64,000 bases of DNA from CAWDMC01 sp963803295. GTDB taxonomy: Bacteria > Acidobacteriota > Terriglobia > UBA7540. How positions within the stretch are numbered: the first letter of the stretch is position 1; the number at the start of each line of letters is the position of its first letter. Shown here in pieces: positions 1 to 9,015 of the stretch. Position numbers and translations under genes: made by a program. The notes under the pieces are model-generated. The model worked only from the letters and a program-made list of their open reading frames with translations, was not told where the DNA came from and ran no database searches. The stretch spans positions 62,001 through 126,000 of the forward strand of contig CAWDMC010000010.1 of NCBI GenBank assembly GCA_963803295.1. The letters run 5' to 3'.

Positions 1-786
1 AATCCGATCCCGAGCCTTCCCGCACCCTTTCCGCCGTACACTTTGAAACTAAGATTAGCAAAACTGATCCGCCGGGACACCAGCGATACCTTCGATTTCA
101 CCGACGTGCCTTCGAGACGTCCGATAGCTAGTGATGTAGCCTGTAGGGAGCCCTGGGTCGGATTCGCAGCCCTTGCCTCCGGGGAGGTGAACGCGTTGAG
201 ATCCAGATGGTTGAGGTCGAGCGAAATCCCGGTCGCGACCAGGGAGGGCGGTTCGGCTGCGCCTGAGGGCAAGAGCGCGGCGATAGTCAGCTCCCCGTCC
301 TTAATCTGACTCTGGTTAATCGATCCTAGAGAAAACGACGGAGAGGATGACGGCGAGCGCTCGCCCGGCGCAGGGGGCGGGCGTCCGCTTGGCGGCATGT
401 CAAAATTCCAAAGATCATGGCCGTTCGAAACAAGGTTGATCACCGGATTCGTAAAGACAAGCGAGGTGATTACCACCTGGCGGTGCCAAAGCGCGTGGGG
501 ATCAAGCACAGCATAAATGGACTTGGCGCGGACGAAATCGCCTTTGGGAAAACCGTGAGGATTTTCCAGGGCAAAGCCGTCGAGGCGAATTGAAACGAGT
601 GGAGTGAAGGTGACCGCGAGGTGATTGATGCGGGCGGGATGCCCCGTCCTCTGCTCGATCTCGCTGACCACCTCGGGCCGATAGCGATCCACGTTGACCA
701 ATAGAGGCACAGCAATAACGAGGACCACCACCGCAACCAGAAACAGAAGCAGAAGACCGATCGCCATCTTTCCAGTGCGAGCCATG
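1..786 (-). CDS. AsmA-family membrane-anchored protein, C-terminus off the left edge
   Basis: Reading the minus strand from the ATG at 786 gives 262 open codons that run off the window at base 1. A single N-terminal membrane segment (about residues 8-31, very rich in L, V and I) is followed by a domain starting VNVDRYRPEVVSEIEQRTG and then IRLDGFALENPHGFPKGDFV, which is the usual opening of AsmA/DUF748-type proteins. That family consists of inner-membrane-anchored periplasmic proteins linked to outer-membrane lipid and protein homeostasis. A good Shine-Dalgarno (AGGAAGGAG) precedes the ATG. A proline/serine-rich loop lies near residues 125-145. The family call rests on the N-terminal pattern only, because the C-terminus is missing. 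Confidence 0.75.
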
Positions 787-985
787 GTGCTCTGCTCCTT
801 CCTCAGTCCAGGGTACCGAGTTTAAATCCGAAATCAGAATAGACCGATTAGAATGATATTGCATCATGGTTTCTTGCTGCACAGAATGGGTACACTGAAT
901 AAGATCGGGAAGCAATCCAGGAATCAGGACGCTGCAGCAGGACCAGTCGTCCGTAGGACTCCTCTTCCTCGCGGCGGGACGTTGG

Positions 986-1732
986 TCAGTGCTTGTCGGG
1001 CTCAGAGCCAGCGGGTGACGTGGGCTGCGTGCTTGACCCAGAGCTTGGCGCCGGGAGCGGCGATGAAGGCTCAGTCGCCGGTTCGCTGCTTGATGCCTTG
1101 GGAGGGCTCTTCGTCAGTCTGGCCGTGTACTGGACAAAGAAGTCCTTGCCGGGCGGCGCAACTTCCACCGTCTCATCGAGCAGCCCCTCACCGGCTCGCG
1201 CGAGAGTGCGCCGGAAGAGCCACCCCGATGGAACCATGTCGCCGCCTTCAGGGGCAAAGCGAATCGAAGAGCCGTCCGGAGCCACGCTGATGTTGTAACG
1301 AGTCATGAATCCGGTGCTTGAGTACATGCGCATGACGTAGTCGGATTCGCTCGGACACGCACTAATAATGCCCATCCACAATTCCGTTGTGGCCGGCGCC
1401 GTCTTGGTTGCCGCAAAGACTGTGTTCTCGCGCAAGATGAAATAGGAGTCATCCAGGTCATAACTGGCGGTGAGTCCGACCTTGCCCGAAGGTGAATTCT
1501 TCCCCATAAACGTTCCTGACCACATTCCCGCGAGCCAACTCAACCGGCTAAAATCGGGTTTGCCTGGAGTTCGAATAGTATAAGTAGTGGGCGGCTTCTT
1601 TCTAATTTGAGCAGATAATACTGAAGTAGTTAATCCTCCTAAGGCAAGACTCGTCGAGAGGATTACAAGGGCTTTCTTGATGAAGTTCGAGCCTGACGAG
1701 AAACGACGAGGAAGCGATCCACTGGAGGACAC
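986..1732 (-). CDS. secreted lipocalin-like protein of unknown function
   Basis: This 248-residue protein has a Sec-type signal (about residues 18-41, ending near VLSA-Q). Its core begins FSRLSWLAGMWSGTF, the pattern seen in small lipocalin-like or DUF6265-type beta-barrel proteins of soil bacteria. The last 45 residues are a low-complexity S/P/E/T tail. It lies about 200 bases upstream of the AsmA-like gene on the same strand, so co-transcription is possible. No catalytic motif is visible, so only secretion and the probable beta-barrel fold can be proposed. Ligand and role are unknown. Confidence 0.6.
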   Translation of the reverse strand: MSSSGSLPRRFSSGSNFIKKALVILSTSLALGGLTTSVLSAQIRKKPPTTYTIRTPGKPDFSRLSWLAGMWSGTFMGKNSPSGKVGLTASYDLDDSYFILRENTVFAATKTAPATTELWMGIISACPSESDYVMRMYSSTGFMTRYNISVAPDGSSIRFAPEGGDMVPSGWLFRRTLARAGEGLLDETVEVAPPGKDFFVQYTARLTKSPPKASSSEPATEPSSPLPAPSSGSSTQPTSPAGSEPDKH

Positions 1733-2266
1733 AGATAAGCCCCTTTATTTGAAAATCTTCGAGCCGAGCACTAGCTAACACGCTTAGTCCCGGTTGGCAT
1801 TATAGCCGAGTCTGAAGTTACCTCGCAGGTGTTGTTTTTTCGGTTTCTACGGCAATCGCCTTAAGGCAATTTTTTTTGCAAAATCAAGATGGTTTGTGAC
1901 ATGATGTCGCGTAGAGAAAGACCACATTATGGATTAGCCGCTACCCACCCCCCTCAAAGGGGTTAACGCACACTATATAGGGAGAGCCGAGACAATCATC
2001 CTTCCTCATAAGCGCCTCGGCTCCTTCCTTCTTTTCCGCACCCTGGTGGTCCGACGGAACCAGTTTTCGAAGTCATCCCAAACTCTGGAATCGCGTTCCA
2101 TCCGAGGCGCTCTAAACTGCGTCTCATCTCTAATTCATTCCCGCCGATGAGTCCCAGCGTCATCCCCAAATACAATGAACTAACAGCCGGTGTAGAATCG
2201 ATTTTGCCACTGGCACGGCGGGTCTATTTTCGGTTCCCAAACCATCTTATTCCTTCAGGAGGGTAC
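1733..2266. other. non-coding stretch before the efflux operon
   Basis: No convincing gene lies in these 534 bases, although an in-frame extension of the TolC reading frame reaches back to 2147. The notable element is an 8-bp inverted repeat (GAGCCGAG at 1984-1991 and CTCGGCTC at 2016-2023) followed by a pyrimidine-rich run (CTTCCTTCTTTTCC). It is a terminator-like or leader hairpin with a 24-base loop. Short T- and A-rich stretches near 1850-1880 may hold a promoter, but no confident -35/-10 pair was found. Confidence 0.4.
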
Positions 2267-3838
2267 ATGACAGGCAAAGTTCCTCGCTGCGAAAACAGCT
2301 TCAGCGGGCTACTGAAAAAGCGAGAATGTCATGCTAGCCGAAGCGAAGCATCTGCTTTTTTGGGTGAAGACGAAAACGACAGATCCTTCGCTGCACTGAG
2401 GATGGCACGCAAATGGCACATTCTCTTGCAGCCTGCCAGGTGCCAGACAGTGCTCTGGTTCGTATGGGTGTTGTCTTTGATACCAGGATTTAGCCTTCGT
2501 GCTCAAACCGGATTGGCGCCCATACTCAACGAGGCGGAATCCAGCGTGGGACCGCGGGTATCCCCCTCCAGCGATGCTGGGCGCGCTCCTTTGATCCTGA
2601 CCTTTCAGGACGCGATGGATCGCGCCCGGCGCCTCGATCCCCAGCTTTTCTCGGCCACTACCGAGGTTGAACTGGCGCACCAGGACCGCGTTCAGGCACG
2701 AGCCGCCATGCTCCCCTCGATGTCCTTAAGCAACCAGTATCTGTTCACGCAGGGAAACGGGGTATTGCCTAGCGGCCGTTATGTGACCAACGACGGTGTC
2801 CACGTCTATCGCGTATGGGGTGTGTTCCACCAGGATTTCTCGGCCAACACTCTGGCCCTGACCTCCTACCATCGCGCCGCTGCCGCCGAAGCCCTGACAC
2901 GCGCTAAACTAGAGATTTCTAGACGCGGTCTACAGGTCACTGTTGCCAAGGCCTACTACGATCTGGTGGTGGCCGAACGCAAGTACGCGACCGCGCAGCA
3001 GAGTCAAGCGGACGCAGAGCGTTTCCTGAAAATCAGCCAGAACCTGGAAAGTGGTGGCGAAGCAGCGCACAGCGACGTGATCAAGTTCCAGCTTCAGGCG
3101 AACCAGGCGCAGGAGGCGTTTCGCGAAGGCACCCTCACCATGGAGAATGCCCGGCTCAATTTGGCGGTGATGCTTTTCTCCGATTTCAACCAGAATTTCA
3201 CCGTGGTTGACGACCTGGGCTCCGCGCCCGGCCTGCCGCCGCTTGAGGATATTCAGGCCATGGCGGCGCGTGAGAATCCGCAGATTCGCGCCGCCCTCGC
3301 CGCCCAGAGAGAAGCGCAGTTGGATGTGTCGACGGCGCGGCAGGCCTTCCTGCCCTCCCTGGCAATCGATACCGATTATGGCATCGAAGCAAATGCCTTG
3401 GCCCTCATGAGCCGTGTGAGCGCCGAGCGGGCTGCGGGCCGGCTTCCCAATCTGGGCTATTTCATGACGGCTAACATTTCCCTGCCGGTGTGGAACTGGG
3501 GCGCGATGCGCAGTAAGCTGAAGCAGGCCGAGATCCATCGGCGTCAAGCCGAGGCTGATCTGAACCTGGCCGAACGTCAGGCGATGGGCAATCTTCTGGC
3601 AGCATACAACGAAGCCGAAACGGCAAGATCGGAAACGGAGACCCTACGGCAATCCGCAGAACTGGCAGCCGAGAGTCTGCGTCTGAACACGCTCCGCTAC
3701 AAGGCTGGCGAGGCGACCGTGCTCGAGCTGGTGGACGCGGCCAGAACACTGGCACAAGCGCGAAACGCCTCCGACGATGGCCAAGCACGCTATCGTCTGG
3801 CGGTTGCGAACCTGCAGACGTTCACAGGCAATTTCTGA
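2267..3838 (+). CDS. TolC-family outer-membrane efflux protein
   Basis: This is the outer-membrane channel subunit of a tripartite efflux pump. The mature part (from about 2480) shows the TolC duplication: LTFQDAMDRARRLDPQL opens the first OEP repeat, and a second repeat (IQAMAARENPQIRAALAAQ) begins near the middle. Long helical stretches rich in A, E, Q and R follow. The ATG at 2267 has AGGAGGG just upstream, but the likely signal peptide (residues after MARKW, ATG at 2402) lies 45 codons further on, beyond a palindromic repeat. The start is therefore uncertain between 2267 and 2402. The adaptor and RND permease follow on the same strand, so the three form one operon. Substrate is unknown. 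Confidence 0.88.
   Translation: MTGKVPRCENSFSGLLKKRECHASRSEASAFLGEDENDRSFAALRMARKWHILLQPARCQTVLWFVWVLSLIPGFSLRAQTGLAPILNEAESSVGPRVSPSSDAGRAPLILTFQDAMDRARRLDPQLFSATTEVELAHQDRVQARAAMLPSMSLSNQYLFTQGNGVLPSGRYVTNDGVHVYRVWGVFHQDFSANTLALTSYHRAAAAEALTRAKLEISRRGLQVTVAKAYYDLVVAERKYATAQQSQADAERFLKISQNLESGGEAAHSDVIKFQLQANQAQEAFREGTLTMENARLNLAVMLFSDFNQNFTVVDDLGSAPGLPPLEDIQAMAARENPQIRAALAAQREAQLDVSTARQAFLPSLAIDTDYGIEANALALMSRVSAERAAGRLPNLGYFMTANISLPVWNWGAMRSKLKQAEIHRRQAEADLNLAERQAMGNLLAAYNEAETARSETETLRQSAELAAESLRLNTLRYKAGEATVLELVDAARTLAQARNASDDGQARYRLAVANLQTFTGNF
2327..2407. repeat. imperfect palindromic repeat inside the 5' end of the TolC reading frame
   Basis: The arms 2327-2354 and 2380-2407 are imperfect reverse complements (roughly 20 of 28 positions pair) around a 25-base loop. 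The arm sequence, with its GAAGCGAAG and ATCTG core, resembles a dispersed intergenic palindrome I recall from acidobacterial genomes. A half-copy with the same core (GCGAAGGATC) appears at about 3893-3919, at the start of the next gene. Here the element is read through in frame, so it would add about 30 residues between the start at 2267 and the signal peptide. Confidence 0.5.
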
Positions 3839-3921
3839 GTTTGGCCGGAGATCGAGGGAACACGGAACAGGCTGCGAAAGAACCGTCCAAAGCTGTCATC
3901 TGGAGCCAGGCGAAGGATCAT

Positions 3922-5235
3922 GTGATAACACGAGACGCTCTTGTTATCCTGCGCCGGTCGCAACGAACATCGATATGCCCGAGCCGGACAGCTACGGCAT
4001 TCGCGGCACTGGCATCAGTTCTGCTTTTCCTGGCGTGCGCAGGTACCAAGGAGGATGAAAGAAAACCCACGGTCAACGTGCGGGTGGCGGCCGCGACACG
4101 GGCAGCGATCGAGCGCACAGTGAAAGGCGAAGCCGTGCTCTATCCCCTCGGCCAAGCTGCCATTGTTCCCAAGATCAGCGCGCCGGTCGAGCGTTTTCTC
4201 GTAAACCGCGGCTCTCGCGTGCGTAAAGGCCAACTACTGGCGGTTTTGGAACATAGCGATCTATCCGCAGCGCTGGCTGAGAACAGAGGCAGCTACGAAG
4301 AAGCAGAGGCCAATTACAATATCGCCACGCGCACCACGCTTCCTCAGGATCTGCAGAAAGCCGAACTCGATCTCAAGGCGGCGCGCGAGCAGTTCACGCA
4401 GTCACAGCAGGTGTACGACAGCCGTAAGTCGCTCTACGCTCAAGGCGCCTTGGCTAAGAGGGACCTCGATACAGCCGCCGTCTCGCTCACCCAAGCGCGC
4501 AACGCTTTCGAGGAGGCTCAGAAGCACTACGATCAGCTGGTCGCGGTGGATCGCCACCAGCAGGGCAAGGCAGCACGGGGCCAACTCGAGGCAGCCAAAG
4601 GCAAATATGAAAGTGCAGTGGCCCAGCTTGATTATGCGGAGATCCGCAGCCCGATTGACGGCGTAGTCACCGACCGGCCGCTCTATCCCGGTGAGATGGC
4701 ATCGTCCGGTACGCCTTTGATCACGGTCATGAATATCTCCAGCCTCATTGCCCGCGCCCATATTCCGCAATCGGAAGCGCAACTACTGAAGGTGGGTGAT
4801 CCCGCAACAATCACGGCTCCCGGCGCAAGCGTTCCGGTGAACGGCAAAGTGACCGTCGTGAGCCCGGCGCTTGATCCCGGAAGTACGACGGTCGAGGTGT
4901 GGATCCAGACTACCAATACCGCGAACTCGCTGAAGCCTGGCACTTCGGTACAGTTTTCCGTCGCCGTCCAAACCATCAGGAACGCACTCGCCATTCCGAA
5001 ATCCGCATTGCTGACGGGCGATCATGGGACCACCGTGATGGTGGTGGATCCGGCTGGCCTCGCTCACCAGCGCAGCGTCGAGGTGGGAATCCAGACGGAT
5101 GACCAAGCTCAGATCACCAAGGGATTGCAGGAGGGAGAGCAGGTGGTGACTACGGGAGCTTTCGGCCTGCCTGACGGTGTCAAGGTAGCGATCCAGACGC
5201 TGACACCAGCGGAGGGCGGTGCCGGCAAGGACTAA
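3922..5235 (+). CDS. RND efflux periplasmic adaptor (HlyD/AcrA family)
   Basis: This is the membrane-fusion subunit linking the RND pump to TolC. It shows a lipoprotein-like signal (FAALASVLLFLAC), an alternating barrel/lipoyl half (PVERFLVNRGSRVRKGQLLAVLE), a long helical hairpin (about residues 105-205), the second lipoyl half (AEIRSPIDGVVTDRPLYPGE) and a C-terminal membrane-proximal domain ending in GLQEGEQVVTTGAFGLPDG. These are hallmarks of the family. The start is uncertain: the frame is open from a TTG at 3841 just after the tolC stop, while GTG 3922 has GAAGGA upstream and places the signal peptide better. A half-copy of the palindromic repeat overlaps this 5' end. Substrate cannot be told from the sequence. 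Confidence 0.88.
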   Translation: MITRDALVILRRSQRTSICPSRTATAFAALASVLLFLACAGTKEDERKPTVNVRVAAATRAAIERTVKGEAVLYPLGQAAIVPKISAPVERFLVNRGSRVRKGQLLAVLEHSDLSAALAENRGSYEEAEANYNIATRTTLPQDLQKAELDLKAAREQFTQSQQVYDSRKSLYAQGALAKRDLDTAAVSLTQARNAFEEAQKHYDQLVAVDRHQQGKAARGQLEAAKGKYESAVAQLDYAEIRSPIDGVVTDRPLYPGEMASSGTPLITVMNISSLIARAHIPQSEAQLLKVGDPATITAPGASVPVNGKVTVVSPALDPGSTTVEVWIQTTNTANSLKPGTSVQFSVAVQTIRNALAIPKSALLTGDHGTTVMVVDPAGLAHQRSVEVGIQTDDQAQITKGLQEGEQVVTTGAFGLPDGVKVAIQTLTPAEGGAGKD

Positions 5236-5291
5236 AGATCGCGAAGCTCAGAGAAAGTTGTCGTAAGCAATTCACCTTTTCCGGATTCAGC

Positions 5292-5319
5292 ACCACCCCT
5301 AGCGGGGCAAGGGGGTGGT
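5292..5319. repeat. 8-bp hairpin between adaptor and permease genes
   Basis: ACCACCCC (5292-5299) and GGGGTGGT (5312-5319) form a perfect 8-bp stem with a 12-base loop in the 131-base gap between the adaptor stop and the permease ATG at 5367. There is no T-run after it, so it is more likely an mRNA-processing or repeat-derived hairpin than a terminator. Confidence 0.4.
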
Positions 5320-5366
5320 TGGCCTTAATCCGCCTCGAGCCGATCATCCCGCCTAAGCAATTGCAC

Positions 5367-7058
5367 ATGAGCGATCAGGTTGAAACTCCGGATGTTGTCC
5401 AGCGAGAGGCCGATGTCGCCGAATCCTACTGGCTTGCACGTCACTCAAAATCGATCATCTTCCTTGTCATCACCCTGGCGCTGGTCGGCATTTATTTCGC
5501 CCTCACCATTCCGGTCGCGGTCTTCCCCTCCACCAATTTCCCGCGCATCCTCATCGGCGTGGACAACGGTGTCATGCCCATCAACCAGATGCTGGTGACG
5601 ATCACGCGGCCCATTGAGGAAGCCGTGAACGTTGTGCCCGGACTCGAAGACGTGCGCTCGATCACCAGTCGCGGTTCTGCGGAAATCGACCTGTTCTTCA
5701 ATTGGAACGTCGATATGTTGCAGACCCTGCAGCAGGTGGACGCGGCGATAGCACGTGCGCAGAGCGTCCTGCCTCCGACGGCGCGGGTCCAGACTCACCG
5801 GCTGACCTTTGCCAGCTTTCCCATCCTCGGCTACAGCCTTACCTCTTCCACCGTGCCACAAACGCAATTATGGGAACTCGCCACCTATCAGCTCAAGCCG
5901 CGTCTGAACCGGCTCAACGGTGTCTCGAGTGTCCTTGTGCAGGGCGGTCAGGTGCCGGAGTTTGAAATCACTCCGGATCCGGCGCACTTACTGGTGGCCC
6001 AGGTGACCATACCGCAGATCCTCGACAGTGTGCGCCGCACCAATCTGATCGACTCCCCTGGGCTGTTAGCCGAGAATCACCAACTGTACCTCAGCCTGAT
6101 CGACGCGCAGGTGCATGCCGCGAGTGAGATCGGCAATATTGTCCTCAAGAACACGAAGGGGAATGTGCCCGTTCGTATCGGTGATATCGCTCGGGTGAGC
6201 CCGAGTGTCGAGCCGGTCTACACCGTCGTGAGTGCCGAAGGTAAGCCTGCCGTCCTCCTGAGCATCAACCGCCAGCCCGACAGCAACGCAGTGCAGGTCG
6301 CCGACGAGGTTCACGCCGAAATGGAGCGACTGAAGGACACCTTACCTCCGGGCGTCAAGATCGCGAGCTACTACGACCAGTCGGACATCGTCAGCGAGTC
6401 CATTAAGGACGTCCGCGACACGGTGCTGATCGGCCTGATCCTGGCCTCCATCGTACTGGTCCTTTTTCTGCGCGACTGGAGGACGTCGCTCGTGGCCGGC
6501 ATGGTGATCCCAGTAACCCTATGCGTCACTTTTATCGTGCTGAAGCTGCTGGGAGAGAGCTTCAACCTGATGACCCTGGGCGGTCTGGCTGCCGCCGTCG
6601 GACTGGTAATCGATGACGCAATCGTGGTAGTGGAAAACGTGGTCCTGCACCGCGACGCTGGCGAGGATCGTTCCCGAGCCGTCCGCAGCGCACTCGCGGA
6701 AATCAGCGCTCCCCTGGTTGGGTCCACTATCACTCCCATCGTTGTGTTCTTGCCGCTCGTCGCCATCGCCGGCGTCACCGGCACATTCTTCCGCGCTTTG
6801 GCCGTCACCATGTCCGCCTCGTTGCTCACCTCGCTCGTTCTGGCCCTTGTCTGGACCCCTAACCTCAGCCTCCTGCTGCTACGGAATCGGAGGGGAAAAT
6901 GGGAGCCACCAGGCAAAACTCGAAAATCCGTTGGTCTCTTACAGGGCGGAGAGCGCCCTGTTTTTTCTGATGCGAAACAACGCGCAGATCCAGCCCGCTC
7001 CGAGGGGAAAGAGCCTGCCCTGAGCGGAGGGAAAGGGTCGGCCCAAAGGGCAGGGTGA
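5367..7058 (+). CDS. RND efflux permease, N-terminal half (frame lost in the central linker)
   Basis: This is the first half of an inner-membrane RND proton antiporter. After TM1 (SIIFLVITLALVGIYFALTI) come the porter subdomains PN1/PN2 and then TM2-TM6. TM4 carries the proton-relay pair in GLVIDDAIVVVEN. The frame then enters a non-homologous stretch (from about 6890) rich in G, K, R and E and stops at 7058. The second half follows in the +1 frame at 7123. Removing one C from the CCC at 7042-7044 joins both into a protein of about 1135 residues, normal for the family apart from a longer linker. ATG 5367 (MSDQVETPDVV) is preferred over the upstream ATG at 5319. Confidence 0.85.
   Translation: MSDQVETPDVVQREADVAESYWLARHSKSIIFLVITLALVGIYFALTIPVAVFPSTNFPRILIGVDNGVMPINQMLVTITRPIEEAVNVVPGLEDVRSITSRGSAEIDLFFNWNVDMLQTLQQVDAAIARAQSVLPPTARVQTHRLTFASFPILGYSLTSSTVPQTQLWELATYQLKPRLNRLNGVSSVLVQGGQVPEFEITPDPAHLLVAQVTIPQILDSVRRTNLIDSPGLLAENHQLYLSLIDAQVHAASEIGNIVLKNTKGNVPVRIGDIARVSPSVEPVYTVVSAEGKPAVLLSINRQPDSNAVQVADEVHAEMERLKDTLPPGVKIASYYDQSDIVSESIKDVRDTVLIGLILASIVLVLFLRDWRTSLVAGMVIPVTLCVTFIVLKLLGESFNLMTLGGLAAAVGLVIDDAIVVVENVVLHRDAGEDRSRAVRSALAEISAPLVGSTITPIVVFLPLVAIAGVTGTFFRALAVTMSASLLTSLVLALVWTPNLSLLLLRNRRGKWEPPGKTRKSVGLLQGGERPVFSDAKQRADPARSEGKEPALSGGKGSAQRAG
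6941..6966 (+). terminator. intrinsic-terminator-like hairpin inside the RND permease linker
   Basis: ACAGGGCG (6941-6948) and CGCCCTGT (6954-6961) form a perfect 8-bp GC-rich stem with a 5-base loop, followed directly by a run of T to 6966. This is the textbook layout of a Rho-independent terminator. It lies within the permease reading frame, in the stretch that separates TM6 from TM7, so it could cause partial termination between the two halves of the gene. During translation the ribosome would normally prevent folding. Function is inferred from shape only. Confidence 0.5.
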
Positions 7059-7122
7059 GGGGTCAGTTTCAACAGGCAAAGATGAACTCTTCCCGGCTTT
7101 CACTGACAACAGAGCCGAGGAA

Positions 7123-8772
7123 ATGAAGCGATTGATGGCAGCCGAAGAAGCCTCGATGACTGGCTTTTTCGGGCGCGTGATCCGCTTCTATGAGCGATGG
7201 GTGCGCCGGGCGCTTGAGCGTCCCGGCTGGCTGGCTGTGATCTGCGCGCTCCTCGTCGTGACTTCCTATGGCTGCTATCGCTCGCTGGGCTCGGACCTGC
7301 TGCCGGCCATGGATGAGGGCGGCTTCATCATTGATTACATCATGCCTGCGGGCAGTTCGCTCGAAGAAACGAACCGCGTGGTCAGCCACATCGTCCAGAT
7401 GGTTCACGCTCTTCCTGAAGTCGAGAGCACCTCGCGGCGCACCGGGCTACAACTCGGACTCGCCACAGTCACAGAAGCCAACACGGGTGACATTTCCGTC
7501 AAGCTGAAACCGAGGCGTAGCCGAAGTGTCTACGACATCATTGAGCAGCTTCGCGAAGAGATTTCCGAAAAAGAGCCTGCCGTGGACCTCGATTTCCCCC
7601 AGGTGCTGCAGGATATGATTGGCGATCTCACCAGTGCGCCCGAGCCCGTCCACATCAATCTCTATAATCAGGACCCCAATATTCTGCGGCAATGGGCGCC
7701 CCGGGTTGCCGACACCATCGGCAAAATCCAGGTGCGCGGAAAGAATCCGGTTGTGGACGTAAAGAACGGAATCGAAAACACCATCAGCGGACCGGCCTTC
7801 GTGTTTCAGGTGAACCCCACGGTGGCCGCGCGCGCCGGATTCACTGCCGACGAAGCCGCCGTTGACGCCTCCGCCATCCTCGAAGGCGAGCCCGCGCCGC
7901 CGCCCGTCATCATCGGTGATCGGCCTTACGGAGTGCGGGTGCGCTTTCCCGAAGCCAACCGCGCCTCGCTCCAAGCTATCAGCAACACATTACTGGTAAG
8001 CTCCAGCGGCCAGACGGCAACGCTAGGCTCACTGGCCACGGTGACGGAGTTGCCGGGACAGATGGAGATCATGGAGGAGAACCTGCAGCGAGTGGTCTAC
8101 GTCACCGGCCGCCTGGAGGGACTTGACCTGGGAAGCGGGATCGCCGCGGTGCGAAAAGCAGTGGATGGGCTCCAAATGCCGCCATCGATCCGAGTCGAAT
8201 ACGGCGGCCTCTACGAGGAACAACAGAAGTCATTCCACGACCTGGTGCTGGTGCTGGTGCTGGCGCTGGTGCTGGTGTTCCTGGTTTTGCTGTTTGAGTT
8301 CCGCACCTTTGCCGCACCGGCCGCGATTCTCACCTCCGCCATTCTCTCTACCTCAGGCGTTTTTCTCGCACTCGCCTTTACCCGCACCACCTTCAATATC
8401 TCTTCGTTTATGGGATTGATCATGGTGGTCGGCATCGTGGCCAAGAATGGGATCCTGCTGCTTGACGCCGACCAGAAGTTCCGTGCCCTCGGATACTCTG
8501 CCGAAGAAGCCATGGTGCAGGCCGGACGCCGCCGTCTGCGACCCATCGTCATGACTGCGCTGGCCGCAGTCGCCGGCATGCTGCCGCTGGCGCTCGCCTG
8601 GGGAGCGGGATCGCAGATGCTCCAACCCCTGGCCATCGCCGTGATTGGCGGAATCCTGATCTCCATGGCGTTGTCATTGATCATTACACCCGCTATGCAT
8701 TTCTATCTCACGAGAGAGCGGTTTAGTTGTGGCGAGGGACAGGGCCCTAGCGGCTTTTCGCCTGGAGTGTAG
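7123..8772 (+). CDS. RND efflux permease, C-terminal half
   Basis: This is the second half of the RND pump: TM7 region (ERWVRRALERPGWLAVICAL), SDLLPAMDEGGFIIDYIMPAGSS, the PC1/PC2 porter and docking parts, then TM8-TM12 with the typical GLIMVVGIVAKNGILLLDAD and a final TM ending ITPAMHFYL. The frame is open from 7024 and ATG 7123 is only the first start codon; the family context says that translation normally continues from the upstream half. TM8 is encoded partly by tandem CTGGTG hexamers (about 8243-8276). The mixed features fit the HAE1/CusA side of the superfamily, but the substrate is not predictable. Confidence 0.85.
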   Translation: MKRLMAAEEASMTGFFGRVIRFYERWVRRALERPGWLAVICALLVVTSYGCYRSLGSDLLPAMDEGGFIIDYIMPAGSSLEETNRVVSHIVQMVHALPEVESTSRRTGLQLGLATVTEANTGDISVKLKPRRSRSVYDIIEQLREEISEKEPAVDLDFPQVLQDMIGDLTSAPEPVHINLYNQDPNILRQWAPRVADTIGKIQVRGKNPVVDVKNGIENTISGPAFVFQVNPTVAARAGFTADEAAVDASAILEGEPAPPPVIIGDRPYGVRVRFPEANRASLQAISNTLLVSSSGQTATLGSLATVTELPGQMEIMEENLQRVVYVTGRLEGLDLGSGIAAVRKAVDGLQMPPSIRVEYGGLYEEQQKSFHDLVLVLVLALVLVFLVLLFEFRTFAAPAAILTSAILSTSGVFLALAFTRTTFNISSFMGLIMVVGIVAKNGILLLDADQKFRALGYSAEEAMVQAGRRRLRPIVMTALAAVAGMLPLALAWGAGSQMLQPLAIAVIGGILISMALSLIITPAMHFYLTRERFSCGEGQGPSGFSPGV

Positions 8773-8899
8773 GGCGGCTCGGCCCGCCTCCGGAGACCAC
8801 ATCTACAAGCCAAGCGTTTGTGATGTAGGAGACCGTAACCTGGATGAAGAGTCGGCACCGCAGATCCTGGTCGTCTCGTCACTACTACCCCAAAAAGGG

Positions 8900-8943
8900 T
8901 GCGGAAAAAGTGCGGAATTGGTGCGGGATTGCTGCGGGATCCG
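8900..8943. repeat. four tandem 11-base repeats
   Basis: TGCGG recurs at 8900, 8911, 8922 and 8933 with an exact 11-base period. The units are TGCGGAAAAAG, TGCGGAATTGG, TGCGGGATTGC and TGCGGGATCCG. The period is close to one helical turn, so the TGCGG boxes would lie on one face of the DNA. There is no gene here. Confidence 0.5.
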
Positions 8944-8985
8944 AAGCCGGGTTGGGCCGGCTATAGGGAGGGTCCGGATGCGCGG

Positions 8986-9015
8986 TGTAGGGGCACGGCG
9001 CGCCGTGCCCCTACA
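8986..9015. repeat. perfect 30-bp palindrome
   Basis: The 15 bases 8986-9000 (TGTAGGGGCACGGCG) are the exact reverse complement of 9001-9015, with no spacer. The core CACGGC/GCCGTG is also found in the hairpin region at 57156-57239, so this is probably a member of a dispersed palindromic repeat family. It sits between convergent genes. Confidence 0.7.

Noticed and set aside
8243..8276. CTGGTG hexamer run as a phase-variable repeat
   Set aside because: Six-base units preserve the frame and encode part of a transmembrane helix; compositional bias explains it.
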